Positions 9,714 to 17,956 of a stretch of DNA of 64,000 nt are shown here, piece by piece. The stretch covers positions 372,001 to 436,000 of the forward strand of contig NZ_JAFBBY010000001.1 in NCBI RefSeq assembly GCF_016907515.1, read 5' to 3'. A program made the translations under genes and the position numbers. The stretch comes from Nocardioides nitrophenolicus. GTDB taxonomy: Bacteria; Actinomycetota; Actinomycetes; Propionibacteriales; Nocardioidaceae. The notes under the pieces are model-generated. The model saw only the letters and a program-made list of their open reading frames with translations, was not told the origin of the DNA and did no database searches. Each line of letters begins with the position of its first letter. The first letter of the stretch is position 1.

Positions 9714-11029
9714 GACGCCCCGTCCTTCCTCCGCAGCTCGGGATCGTTCCACATCCGGACCACCACGGCGGCCAGCGCGGCGCAGGCGAGCAGCAGCGCG
9801 ATCGAGTACGCCGGCTGGTCGGCCACCCGCGCGACCAGCTCGTTGCTGTCCCAGGTGCTGCTGATCCGGGGCGCCGTGTCGGGCCCGGCGAGGGCGCCGA
9901 AGCCGAACACCGCCGCCTGCGCGACGATGACGGGGACCAGCAGCCGCCGCCCGACCGTGCCGATCCGGGGCGTGCTCAGCGCCAGCGCGGGCGCCAGGCA
10001 GGCGAGCAGCTCGAGCCCGATCCGGTAGCCGAAGAAGGCCTCCCCGCCCTTGAAGGCGTTCAGCGCGAGCTGGACGGCGGTGTAGCCGACGCCACCGACC
10101 GCCAGCGCCCGCGACCAGTCCGGCAGGGCACGCCAGGACCGCACCAGCGCGGGCAGCAGCAGGACCAGGATCGGCGTCCAGACCAGCATGCCCCGGCCGG
10201 GCGACACGAGGAAGCCGGCCAGGTTGAGCCCGTCGAGGCCCTGGTCCTGGGCGATCGAGACGAACACGCCGACATCGTAGGCAGCGGTCGGGTCCCACCT
10301 GCCGTACATCCATTGCGTCCAGACCATCATCAGCCCCAGCATCGCCCCGCAGGCCGCACCGGTCTTCAGCAGCAGGTCGGGCCGGCGCCGCCACCAGGCC
10401 AGCAGCAGGCCCACGACCGCGCAGATCACGGCGGCATGCAGGCGTCCCCACAGGGCGACGCCGCCGAAGAGCCCGAGCAGCCACCAGCGTTCCCGCTCCG
10501 CCGCCCACGCCATCCCCAGGATGCCGAGCACCGTCAGCGTGTGCGGCCACACGCCGTCGGCGGCGACCGACCAGACCGGAGTGGTCAGGCCCAGCACGAG
10601 GGAGGCGGCCAGCGCGGGACGCTCGCCGAGGCGTTCTCGGAGTGCCAGGAAGAGCAGGGTGATCGCGATCGCCGTCAGCAGCGCGGCGGTCAGTCCGCCG
10701 GGCACGATGGACATTCCGCTCGCCCCGAACAGATGCGCCAGCGCGTACGCCGGGACGGCCGCCGCGACCGTGCCCGGGGCCCGGCCGACGACATCGCGCC
10801 CGTCGGCGCGCTGCACCACCCAGGTGGCTCGCAGGTCGTTGTCGGCGAGCGCGGGGAAGCGGTCCAGGTCGGTCAGGGGCGTCCCGGTGGTCCCGATGCT
10901 CCAGGAGGCGAGGTTCGCCGACCACACGTCGAGGCTGACCGCACCGCGGGAGGCCGTGACGCCGTACCCGACGGCGAGGACGGCGAGCAGCACCGCGGGG
11001 ACCCAGGCACGTCGTGACACGCCCAGCAT
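9710..11029 (-). CDS. Polytopic membrane protein, copy 1 of a tandem pair (GT-C-like)
   Basis: A 439-residue multi-pass membrane protein and the first gene of the coupled pair. Its outer loop after the first helix reads SLDVWSANLASW and then LTDLDRFPAL. The central block TTPVWSVAADGVWPHT, RERWWL and LWGRLHAAVICAVV is almost identical to that of its neighbour, while the C-terminal outer segment (GPDTAPRISSTWDSNE) differs. That pattern suggests conserved chemistry with divergent specificity. ATG 11029 faces the GT2 gene at 11171 across a 141-nt divergent region containing an inverted repeat. It could be a glycosyltransferase acting on lipid-linked sugar, or an uncharacterised transporter. Confidence 0.65.
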   Translation of the reverse strand: MLGVSRRAWVPAVLLAVLAVGYGVTASRGAVSLDVWSANLASWSIGTTGTPLTDLDRFPALADNDLRATWVVQRADGRDVVGRAPGTVAAAVPAYALAHLFGASGMSIVPGGLTAALLTAIAITLLFLALRERLGERPALAASLVLGLTTPVWSVAADGVWPHTLTVLGILGMAWAAERERWWLLGLFGGVALWGRLHAAVICAVVGLLLAWWRRRPDLLLKTGAACGAMLGLMMVWTQWMYGRWDPTAAYDVGVFVSIAQDQGLDGLNLAGFLVSPGRGMLVWTPILVLLLPALVRSWRALPDWSRALAVGGVGYTAVQLALNAFKGGEAFFGYRIGLELLACLAPALALSTPRIGTVGRRLLVPVIVAQAAVFGFGALAGPDTAPRISSTWDSNELVARVADQPAYSIALLLACAALAAVVVRMWNDPELRRKDGAS

Positions 11030-11061
11030 TCTCGGCGGCCGGCGGCTCGCGGGCCCGGCTA

Positions 11062-11099
11062 ACCATGCAGGAATGTCCGATCGGCCATTTCTGCATGGT
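11062..11099. promoter_or_regulatory. Inverted repeat between divergent genes
   Basis: Arms accatgcaggaa and tttctgcatggt pair over 12 positions with one G-T, and the 14-nt spacer itself holds ccgatcgg. It sits between the tandem membrane-protein pair and the GT2 gene, so it could be an operator acting on both promoters or a hairpin in either leader. Confidence 0.45.
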
Positions 11100-11170
11100 C
11101 CTGAGAGGTTTCCGGTGATCGACCGCGGTCGCCGGATCTACCCTGAGCGGGTCCGTCGGGACCATTCCCT

Positions 11171-12160
11171 GTGAGGTCGATCGTGAAGCTGGTCGTGCAG
11201 ATCCCCTGCCTCAACGAGGAGGAGACCCTCCCCCTCGTGCTGGCGAGCATCCCACGCGAGATCCCCGGGATCAGCGACATCGTCGTCGTGGTGATCGACG
11301 ACGGCTCCACCGACGCCACGGTCGAGGTGGCCCGCGCGTACGGCGTCGAGCACGTCGTACGGCATCGAGGCAACCAGGGCCTGGCCCGCTCGTTCACCGA
11401 CGGCGTGAACTACGCGCTCAGCATCGGGGCCGACATCGTCGTCAACACCGACGGCGACAACCAGTACCCGCAGCACCGGATCCCGGACCTGGTGGCGCCG
11501 ATCCTCGAGGGCCGGGCCGACATCGTGATCGCGGACCGGCAGACCGGGTCGATCGGTCACTTCTCCCCCACCAAGAAGCTCCTGCAGCGGGTCGGGAGCG
11601 CTGTGGTCAACCGGGCCGCCGGCACCGACCTGCCGGACGCGGCGAGCGGCTTCCGCGCCTACTCCCGCACCAGCCTGATCCGGCTCAACACCGTCACCCG
11701 GTTCTCCTACTGCATGGAGACGATCATCCAGGCGGGCTACAAGCGCCTCGCCATCGCGAGCGTGCCGATCGTCACCAACCCGAAGACCCGCGAGTCGCGG
11801 CTGTTCACCTCGACCCGGCAACACGTGCTGAAGTCGGCGGCGGCGATCATCCGCGCCTCGATCATGTACCGGCCCTACATGGTCTTCGGCTGGCTGGCCG
11901 CGCTCTTCGCGGTCGCGGGGCTGGTGCCCTACGCCCGCTATGCGGTGTTGATCGCGCTCGACGAGGACGGCGGCCACGTCCAGTCGCTCCTCGTCGGCGC
12001 CGCCCTGCTGCTGATGGCCTTCCTGAGCGTGATGCTCGGCATCCTGTCCGACCTGATCCGCACCAACCGCTCGCTGATCGAGACCGGGCTCGAGCACACC
12101 AAGGAGATCCGACTGGCCGCCCTGGCCGCAGACCCCGCTCCGGCCGGACGGGGCCGATGA
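11171..12160 (+). CDS. GT2 glycosyltransferase of the dolichol-phosphate mannose synthase type
   Basis: A 329-residue family 2 glycosyltransferase that probably loads a sugar onto polyprenyl phosphate at the inner face of the membrane. The GT-A fold shows PCLNEEETLP (about 12-21), VIDDGSTDAT and the metal-binding DGD of VNTDGDNQYP; an acceptor region with SGFRAYSR follows. Two membrane helices lie near the C-terminus, around 236-260 and 275-295, as in polyprenyl-phosphate sugar synthases with anchors. Start GTG 11171; a second GTG four codons on is possible. The stop overlaps the next start (ATGA). It would supply the lipid-linked donor for GT-C-type enzymes such as the adjacent pair. Confidence 0.88.
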   Translation: MRSIVKLVVQIPCLNEEETLPLVLASIPREIPGISDIVVVVIDDGSTDATVEVARAYGVEHVVRHRGNQGLARSFTDGVNYALSIGADIVVNTDGDNQYPQHRIPDLVAPILEGRADIVIADRQTGSIGHFSPTKKLLQRVGSAVVNRAAGTDLPDAASGFRAYSRTSLIRLNTVTRFSYCMETIIQAGYKRLAIASVPIVTNPKTRESRLFTSTRQHVLKSAAAIIRASIMYRPYMVFGWLAALFAVAGLVPYARYAVLIALDEDGGHVQSLLVGAALLLMAFLSVMLGILSDLIRTNRSLIETGLEHTKEIRLAALAADPAPAGRGR

Positions 12161-12864
12161 CGGCGAGGTCGGCGTACCTGCGGATCACCGGCGTCGCCGG
12201 CGGGCTGCTCGGCCGCATCGGGCTGCTCGGCCTGCTCGATCGGTGGGCGCCCCGGTCCCGTCTCGCCACCTGGCTCCGCTCGCTGTTCGCGATCTACGAC
12301 CTGGAGGGACTCAGCGGCCTCGACGTGCCGTGGTGGACCTTCGCCTCCGCGGACCTCGTCGACGCCCACCTGGCCGCGCGGCCGGGCGCCCGGGTCTTCG
12401 AGTGGGGATCGGGCGCGTCCACGCTGTGGCTGGCCCGGCGCGCGGCCGGCGTCCACTCCGTGGAGCACGACGGCGCCTGGGCGGACCGGCTCCGCGCCGT
12501 GCTGCCCGCGCACGTCGAGCTCACCCTGGTCCCGCCCGTCGCGAGCACGCGACCGGAGGTGGGCTCGCGGAAGAAGGGCCACCAGGGGCTCGACTTCACC
12601 GACTACGTGAGCGCGATCGACGCGACCGAGGGTGTCTACGACGTCATCGTGGTCGACGGGCGGGCCCGGGAGGCCTGCCTCGACCACGCCCTGCACCGGC
12701 TCGCGCCGGACGGTCTGCTCGTGTTCGACAACGTCGACCGGCGCCGCTACCGCGACGCCATCGACCGGCTCGGCGCCCAGGTGACGGTCACCACCACCCG
12801 CGGTCTCACCCCGGCACTCCCCTACCCGACCCGGACCGCGTTGCTCCGCCGGGCGACCTCGTGA
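12157..12864 (+). CDS. Methyltransferase-like protein
   Basis: A 235-residue protein with a Rossmann-type core: VFEWGSGASTLWLARR matches motif I of class I SAM methyltransferases, VHSVEHD looks like motif II with its acidic end, and YDVIVVDGRARE fits motif IV. The N-terminal 50 residues are partly hydrophobic (GVAGGLLGRIGLLGLL), perhaps a membrane contact. The substrate is unknown; in this position a sugar or polysaccharide is plausible. It overlaps the GT2 gene by 4 nt upstream and the flippase-like gene by 4 nt downstream, so the three are one translational unit. Confidence 0.7.
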   Translation: MTARSAYLRITGVAGGLLGRIGLLGLLDRWAPRSRLATWLRSLFAIYDLEGLSGLDVPWWTFASADLVDAHLAARPGARVFEWGSGASTLWLARRAAGVHSVEHDGAWADRLRAVLPAHVELTLVPPVASTRPEVGSRKKGHQGLDFTDYVSAIDATEGVYDVIVVDGRAREACLDHALHRLAPDGLLVFDNVDRRRYRDAIDRLGAQVTVTTTRGLTPALPYPTRTALLRRATS

Positions 12865-13736
12865 CCCGGGCCCGGGCACTCGACCTGGTCCGCGCCGGCT
12901 TCGTTCTCGTCGCACTGGGCTGCGCGGCATGGGGCTTCCACGGCCGCTGGGGCGAGATCGCCGACGCCGCCGGCCGGGTGGGCCCCGGCCGGCTGGTCGC
13001 CGGCTGGCTGCTCGCCACAGCCGGGCTGTGCCTCACCGCCGTGCTCTGGCGGCACTGCCTGCGGTGGGCCGGCAGCGAGCTGGCGGTCCCGGCCGCCGCC
13101 CGGGTCTTCTTCGTCGGCCAGCTCGGCAAGTACATCCCGGGCTCGATCTGGAACTTCGCCGCCCAGGCACAGCTCGGCCGGCCGCTCGGCGTACCGGCCC
13201 GGGCGAGCCTCACCGCCTCCGGGGTCTTCCTCCTGGTCCACACCCTCACCGGCGCGGCCGCCGGCGCCGCCCTGGTCGCCGCCGGCCCGCTGGACGCGCC
13301 CGGCCCCCGGTGGGTCTGGGCCCTCTCGGCCGCGGCCGCCCTCGCCGCTCTCGCCGTCCTGGCCGCGGGCTCCCGCGGCCGGCTCGCCGTGCGGGGCCGC
13401 GACCTCGCCGGCGCGGTCGGGCTCATGGGCCTGGTCTGGACGGCGTACGGCGCCGCGCTGCTCGCGCTGCTCCCCACGCTCGGCCCCACCGACCTGCCCC
13501 TGGCGGTCGGGGTGTTCGCCCTCGGCCACGTCGCGGGCGTCATCGTCGTGTTCGCACCCGCCGGGCTCGGCGCCCGCGAGGCGACGATGATCGCCCTGCT
13601 CGCCCCGGCTGTCGGGTTCGGTGCCGCCACCGCGGCCGCGCTGCTGGTCCGGATCGTGCACACGGTGGCCGACCTCGTCCTCGCCGCAGCCTCCTGGTCG
13701 GCCTCGAACCGGGGTCAGAACGGACAAATTTCGTAG
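12861..13736 (+). CDS. Flippase-like membrane protein, LPG synthase TM-domain family
   Basis: A 291-residue protein of seven or eight hydrophobic helices resembling the membrane domain of lysylphosphatidylglycerol synthases (UPF0104). Family-type motifs are GQLGKYIPGSIWNFAAQ (about 90-106) and PAGLGAREATMIALL (about 233-247). It lacks the cytoplasmic aminoacyl-transfer domain, so it is not a full MprF. In glycan clusters such stand-alone proteins are proposed to move lipid-linked intermediates, which is an inference here. GTG 12861 overlaps the preceding stop. It is the last gene of the GT2 unit; 92 nt separate it from the large secreted protein. Confidence 0.75.
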   Translation: MTRARALDLVRAGFVLVALGCAAWGFHGRWGEIADAAGRVGPGRLVAGWLLATAGLCLTAVLWRHCLRWAGSELAVPAAARVFFVGQLGKYIPGSIWNFAAQAQLGRPLGVPARASLTASGVFLLVHTLTGAAAGAALVAAGPLDAPGPRWVWALSAAAALAALAVLAAGSRGRLAVRGRDLAGAVGLMGLVWTAYGAALLALLPTLGPTDLPLAVGVFALGHVAGVIVVFAPAGLGAREATMIALLAPAVGFGAATAAALLVRIVHTVADLVLAAASWSASNRGQNGQIS

Positions 13737-13828
13737 TCCTCCCGGACTATTCGACCTGGGAAAGGCGTCCCTGCTCCCGCGATCCGACCTACTGTGGGCG
13801 CGCTCACAGCACCACCCAAGGGGGAACC

Positions 13829-16800
13829 GTGCCACTGCCCGCTCCGCTCACTCGCCTCGCCGTCGCGGGCGCGCTCGCGCTGACCGGGGTGCTGGTGGCG
13901 ACCCCGACCGCCACGGCGGCGCTGGACGCTCCCACCCAGGTGACGGCCGACATCAGCGCGGGCAGTGCGCAGATCAGCTGGAACCGGGTCGCCGGGGCGA
14001 CCGGCTACCAGGTGCAGGTCGACGACAACGAGGACTTCTCCTCGACGCTGGTCAGCGTCACGACCGTGAACGACAGCTATGTCACGCCGAGCCAGATGCC
14101 CGTCGGGACGCTGTATGTCCGGGTCCAGGCCACCGGTGGTCCGTGGAGTGCCACCGTGAGCCAGCAGCGCGGCATCCTGGCCGCACCGAGCGCACCCCTG
14201 CCTGCCAGCGGCACGACGCTGACCGCCGGCTCCGCCCCGTCCCTCACCTGGAACGCCGTGGCGGGCGCGTCGAGCTACCAGGTCCGGATCGCCACCACGG
14301 ACTCCTCGGAGTGCGAAACGGCCCAGGTGAAGACCGGCGGCTGGACGAGCGAGTCCACCCGGTTCGTCCTGCGGGACCGGGTGCTCGCCCCGGGCCAGCC
14401 CTACTACTGGTGCGTGCGCGCGACGCTGCCCAACAGCGTGTTCTCCGAGTGGACGTCGCCGCGGCTGTTCGACCTGGCCAACCTCGGCGCGCCCGCGCTG
14501 GTGAGCCCGGGGAACGGCGCCACCAGCCTGAACGGCGACGTCACCTTGGACTGGGACCCGAAGCCAGGCGCCGCGACGTACCAGGTCCAGGTCGGCTGGG
14601 ACGAGCAGTTCAGCACGGGAGTCCGGGTCGACACCACGATCACCGCCACCCGGTGGAGCCCCAACCCCAACGTGCTCGACAACCGCACCTGGTACTGGCG
14701 GGTGCGCGCCAAGGACGCCAACGGCAATCCGCACCACTGGTCGAACGTCCGCCACTTCGTCCGGAGCTGGACCGACCAGCCGGTCCTGCAGTGGCCGCTG
14801 GACGACGCCGCCGAGCCCACGGCCGACATGTACTACGAGTGGCGCGCCGTACGCCGCGCCGACTACTACACCCTGCAGACGGCCTGGGACGCGGACTTCA
14901 CGATCGGTCGCAAGGAGTGCCGCTCCTCCCACACCACCTACGTCGGCGAGTGCGGCGGCAACCCGAACGGCTGGACCTACTGGCGGGTCCTGGCCAACGA
15001 GGACGACACCCTCGGGATCAACGCCAGCGGCAACACCTACACCCACACCACCCAGACCGAGGTCGGCTCGGCCCAGGTCCGGCGCTACCAGTCCGTGATC
15101 GCCCGCCCCACCAAGGTGAGCCCCGCGGCCAACGCCACCCTCGCCGCCGGCCAGGTCCCCACGCTGACCTGGAACCCGGTCACCTTCGCCGCGACCTACC
15201 AGGTCAAGATCACCAACCTCGGCAACGGCGACGAGATCACGAAGACGACGGCGACCACCGCCTTCACCCCGCGCGCGCTGCTCGACCCCGGCACCTATGC
15301 CTGGGACGTGGTCCCGCGGACGATCGACGGCGTCGCGATCGGCTATCTCGAGCTGTCCGCCCAGCGCCGGTTCACGGTCAGCGCCTATGCGGCCGACGGA
15401 CCCGTGGCCGGGGCACCGGCGCTGCTGACCGACGGTGTCGACGGGTACCGCGCGCCGACGCTGGCCTGGCAGCCCGTCACCGGCGCGACGAAGTACGTCG
15501 TGCGGGTCCGCCCCCAGGGCGACAGCGCCTGGCAGCAGATCTCCGACACCTTCGCCTACCCGGCCGGCCAGGACAACACGACCTCCTTCGCCGCGCCCGG
15601 CACCTACGAGTGGAAGGTCCTGCCGTCCGCCGGAAGCACGCCCCTGGCCGAGAGCTCCGTCGGCACCTTCACCGTCAAGCCGCTCTACGACCCGGACGCG
15701 CCGACGGCGATGAGCTACGGCGACTGGCTCGCCGGCACCGAGATCACCGCGGCGCTCAGTGGCAACACGATGTACGGCAACGCGGGCGACACCGCCGACC
15801 GCTGCGAGCTGACGACCGCGACGACCGGCTGCACCGACCTGCGCCAGACGCCGATCCTTCGCTGGCGGCCCCGCGACACGGCGGCCGAGAACCCGAACAT
15901 CGCGTTCTACAAGCTGTCCCTGTACGCCGACCAGGCGCGCACCACCACGGTCCCCGGCTACAAGGACATCGTGGTGCGCCGCCACGCCTGGATGCCGGTC
16001 GTTCCGCTCGCGGACGCCCAAGCCGGCCAGGCAGGCAGCACGTCGGCGTACTGGGTGCAGCTGATCCCCTGCGGCTACACCGCCTGCGCCACCGCCGCCA
16101 GCGTCGACCCCACGATCAACGCCCCGCTGGCGCACGCCTTCAACAAGTCGTACGACAAGGCGGTCACGGTCTCACCCACCAACGGCGCCACCGTGCCGAT
16201 CACCGACACCGCCGCGGCCAACGACCTCGTCTTCGAGTGGAAGGACATGCTCGAGGCCCAGGCCCAGGCGCTCCCCGGCGGCACCTCGCTCGGCAACAGC
16301 CACGCCGACACCGAGGCAGTGAAGTACCAGCTCAGCTACAGCCGGCTCGAGAACTTCTCGAACGCGGTGACAGTGAGCGTCGACCACACCTACTACACCC
16401 CGCCGGCCCCCCTGAGCGACGGCGACGTGTACTGGAAGGTGCGGGCGATCGACGACGACGGCAAACCGCTCAACTGGAGCGACACCGCTCAGTTCACGAT
16501 CACCTCCCCCACGACCACCGGCCTGACCCCGTCGGCCGCCGCCTCCACCGTGAGCGGCAGGCAGGCGCTGACCTGGGACTACGCGCCCTATGCGCCGACC
16601 TACGTGCTCGAGGTCTACGCCGGCGGCATCCCCCAGGGCACCAGCACCACGGACCGCAAGGTCAGGGAGACCGTCTACGGCACCTCGTGGACGCCGACGA
16701 GCAGCCTGCTCACCGCCGGGCTCTACACCTGGCGGGTGCGCGGCATCGACGCCAACGACAACCAGATGCGGTGGAGCGAGTGGGCCCAGTTCACCGTCTC

Positions 16801-17938
16801 GCCGGACTCGCCCGCCCAGAACCTCCCGGCAGCCGGAGCGAACATCGCGCCCCAGGACCTGCTGATGAGCTGGGGCCCGGTCGAGGGCGCCAGCCAGTAC
16901 AAGGTCGAGTGGCGAGTCGCCAACAGCACCACCGTCTCCTCGCAGACCACCACCGGTCTCGCCTGGGCGCCGACCGGTGCGCTCGGGACGGCCGGCACCT
17001 GGGAGTGGCGGGTGACCGGCTACCGCGGCAGCACGCCCTGGGGCTCGGCCACCGCCTGGCGCACCTTCCAGGTGGCGCTCAAGCCGACCGCGACCACCGC
17101 CGTCAGCATCCCCACCAGCAGCACGGTCGGCGCACCGTTGACCCTCACGCCGCCCGTCTGGGACTTCGGGGACGTCGCCGACACGACCTACCAGTGGTTC
17201 CGGGGCAGTACGGCGATCCCCGGCGCCACCGGGAAGACCTACGTCGTGACGGCCGACGACTTCGGCAAGGCCCTCAAGGTGGTCGCCACACTCCAGGTCG
17301 CCGGCTACCAGGACGGGGTGTCCACCAGCGGCACGGTCACCCCGGGTGCGGTCGCGGCGCCCAGCGTCGTCACCGCCCCGGTCGTCGGCGGGGACCCGCG
17401 GGTCGGCGGCAGCCTCAGCGTCACCACGGGAGCCGTGTGGAGCAATGGCGCCACGACCACCTACCAGTGGCTGCGCGACGGCAAGACGATCAGCGGCAAG
17501 ACCGGCGAGACCTACGCCGTCCAGTCGGCCGATGCCGGTCACACCGTCTCGGTCCGGGCGACCGGGCGACTCGCCGGCCACGCGGACGGCGTGACCGAGT
17601 CCAACCGCGTCTCGGTGGCCCCCGCCGCGAACACCAAGGTATCGACCAGCACCACCCTCACCCGCTCCGCCGCGAAGCTGCGCCGGGGCAAGAAGGTGAC
17701 CCTCACGGCCGTGGTGACGGCCGCCGGCCGTACCGGGCTCGGGACGGTCACGATCGAGATCGTCATCCCGCGCAAGTCCGGCGTGAAGACGAAGACCATC
17801 ACCCTGAACGGCGCCAACACCGGCGTCACCAAGATCAAGCTCAAGGTGAAGGGCAAGTACAAGTTCCGCGCGGTCTACAAGGGGATGACCAACACGACCG
17901 GCTCCAGCTCGGCCTGGGTGACGGTCAAGGCGCGCTGA
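13829..17938 (+). CDS. Large secreted fibronectin-III-like repeat protein
   Basis: A 1369-residue exported protein. GTG 13829 follows the ribosome site aaggggga. The N-terminus is a Sec signal peptide with likely cleavage after TPTATA (about residue 30). I count about ten beta-sandwich modules of the fibronectin-III kind, each with a core such as SWNRVAGATGYQVQV, LTWNAVAGASSYQVRI or LDWDPKPGAATYQVQV, and usually ending in YWRVRA or similar. Two modules with YQWFRGSTAIPGA and YQWLRDGKTISGK follow, then a final Ig-like domain (STTLTRSAAKLRRGKKVTL) with a lysine-rich end. There is no LPXTG motif, C-terminal helix or recognisable enzyme domain, so it is probably released or held by the wall or glycan. 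It directly follows the GT2-methyltransferase-flippase unit. The function is unknown; adhesion or surface-layer scaffold is plausible. Confidence 0.8.
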   Translation: MPLPAPLTRLAVAGALALTGVLVATPTATAALDAPTQVTADISAGSAQISWNRVAGATGYQVQVDDNEDFSSTLVSVTTVNDSYVTPSQMPVGTLYVRVQATGGPWSATVSQQRGILAAPSAPLPASGTTLTAGSAPSLTWNAVAGASSYQVRIATTDSSECETAQVKTGGWTSESTRFVLRDRVLAPGQPYYWCVRATLPNSVFSEWTSPRLFDLANLGAPALVSPGNGATSLNGDVTLDWDPKPGAATYQVQVGWDEQFSTGVRVDTTITATRWSPNPNVLDNRTWYWRVRAKDANGNPHHWSNVRHFVRSWTDQPVLQWPLDDAAEPTADMYYEWRAVRRADYYTLQTAWDADFTIGRKECRSSHTTYVGECGGNPNGWTYWRVLANEDDTLGINASGNTYTHTTQTEVGSAQVRRYQSVIARPTKVSPAANATLAAGQVPTLTWNPVTFAATYQVKITNLGNGDEITKTTATTAFTPRALLDPGTYAWDVVPRTIDGVAIGYLELSAQRRFTVSAYAADGPVAGAPALLTDGVDGYRAPTLAWQPVTGATKYVVRVRPQGDSAWQQISDTFAYPAGQDNTTSFAAPGTYEWKVLPSAGSTPLAESSVGTFTVKPLYDPDAPTAMSYGDWLAGTEITAALSGNTMYGNAGDTADRCELTTATTGCTDLRQTPILRWRPRDTAAENPNIAFYKLSLYADQARTTTVPGYKDIVVRRHAWMPVVPLADAQAGQAGSTSAYWVQLIPCGYTACATAASVDPTINAPLAHAFNKSYDKAVTVSPTNGATVPITDTAAANDLVFEWKDMLEAQAQALPGGTSLGNSHADTEAVKYQLSYSRLENFSNAVTVSVDHTYYTPPAPLSDGDVYWKVRAIDDDGKPLNWSDTAQFTITSPTTTGLTPSAAASTVSGRQALTWDYAPYAPTYVLEVYAGGIPQGTSTTDRKVRETVYGTSWTPTSSLLTAGLYTWRVRGIDANDNQMRWSEWAQFTVSPDSPAQNLPAAGANIAPQDLLMSWGPVEGASQYKVEWRVANSTTVSSQTTTGLAWAPTGALGTAGTWEWRVTGYRGSTPWGSATAWRTFQVALKPTATTAVSIPTSSTVGAPLTLTPPVWDFGDVADTTYQWFRGSTAIPGATGKTYVVTADDFGKALKVVATLQVAGYQDGVSTSGTVTPGAVAAPSVVTAPVVGGDPRVGGSLSVTTGAVWSNGATTTYQWLRDGKTISGKTGETYAVQSADAGHTVSVRATGRLAGHADGVTESNRVSVAPAANTKVSTSTTLTRSAAKLRRGKKVTLTAVVTAAGRTGLGTVTIEIVIPRKSGVKTKTITLNGANTGVTKIKLKVKGKYKFRAVYKGMTNTTGSSSAWVTVKAR

Positions 17939-17956
17939 GCCGACGGGCTCCGCGAC

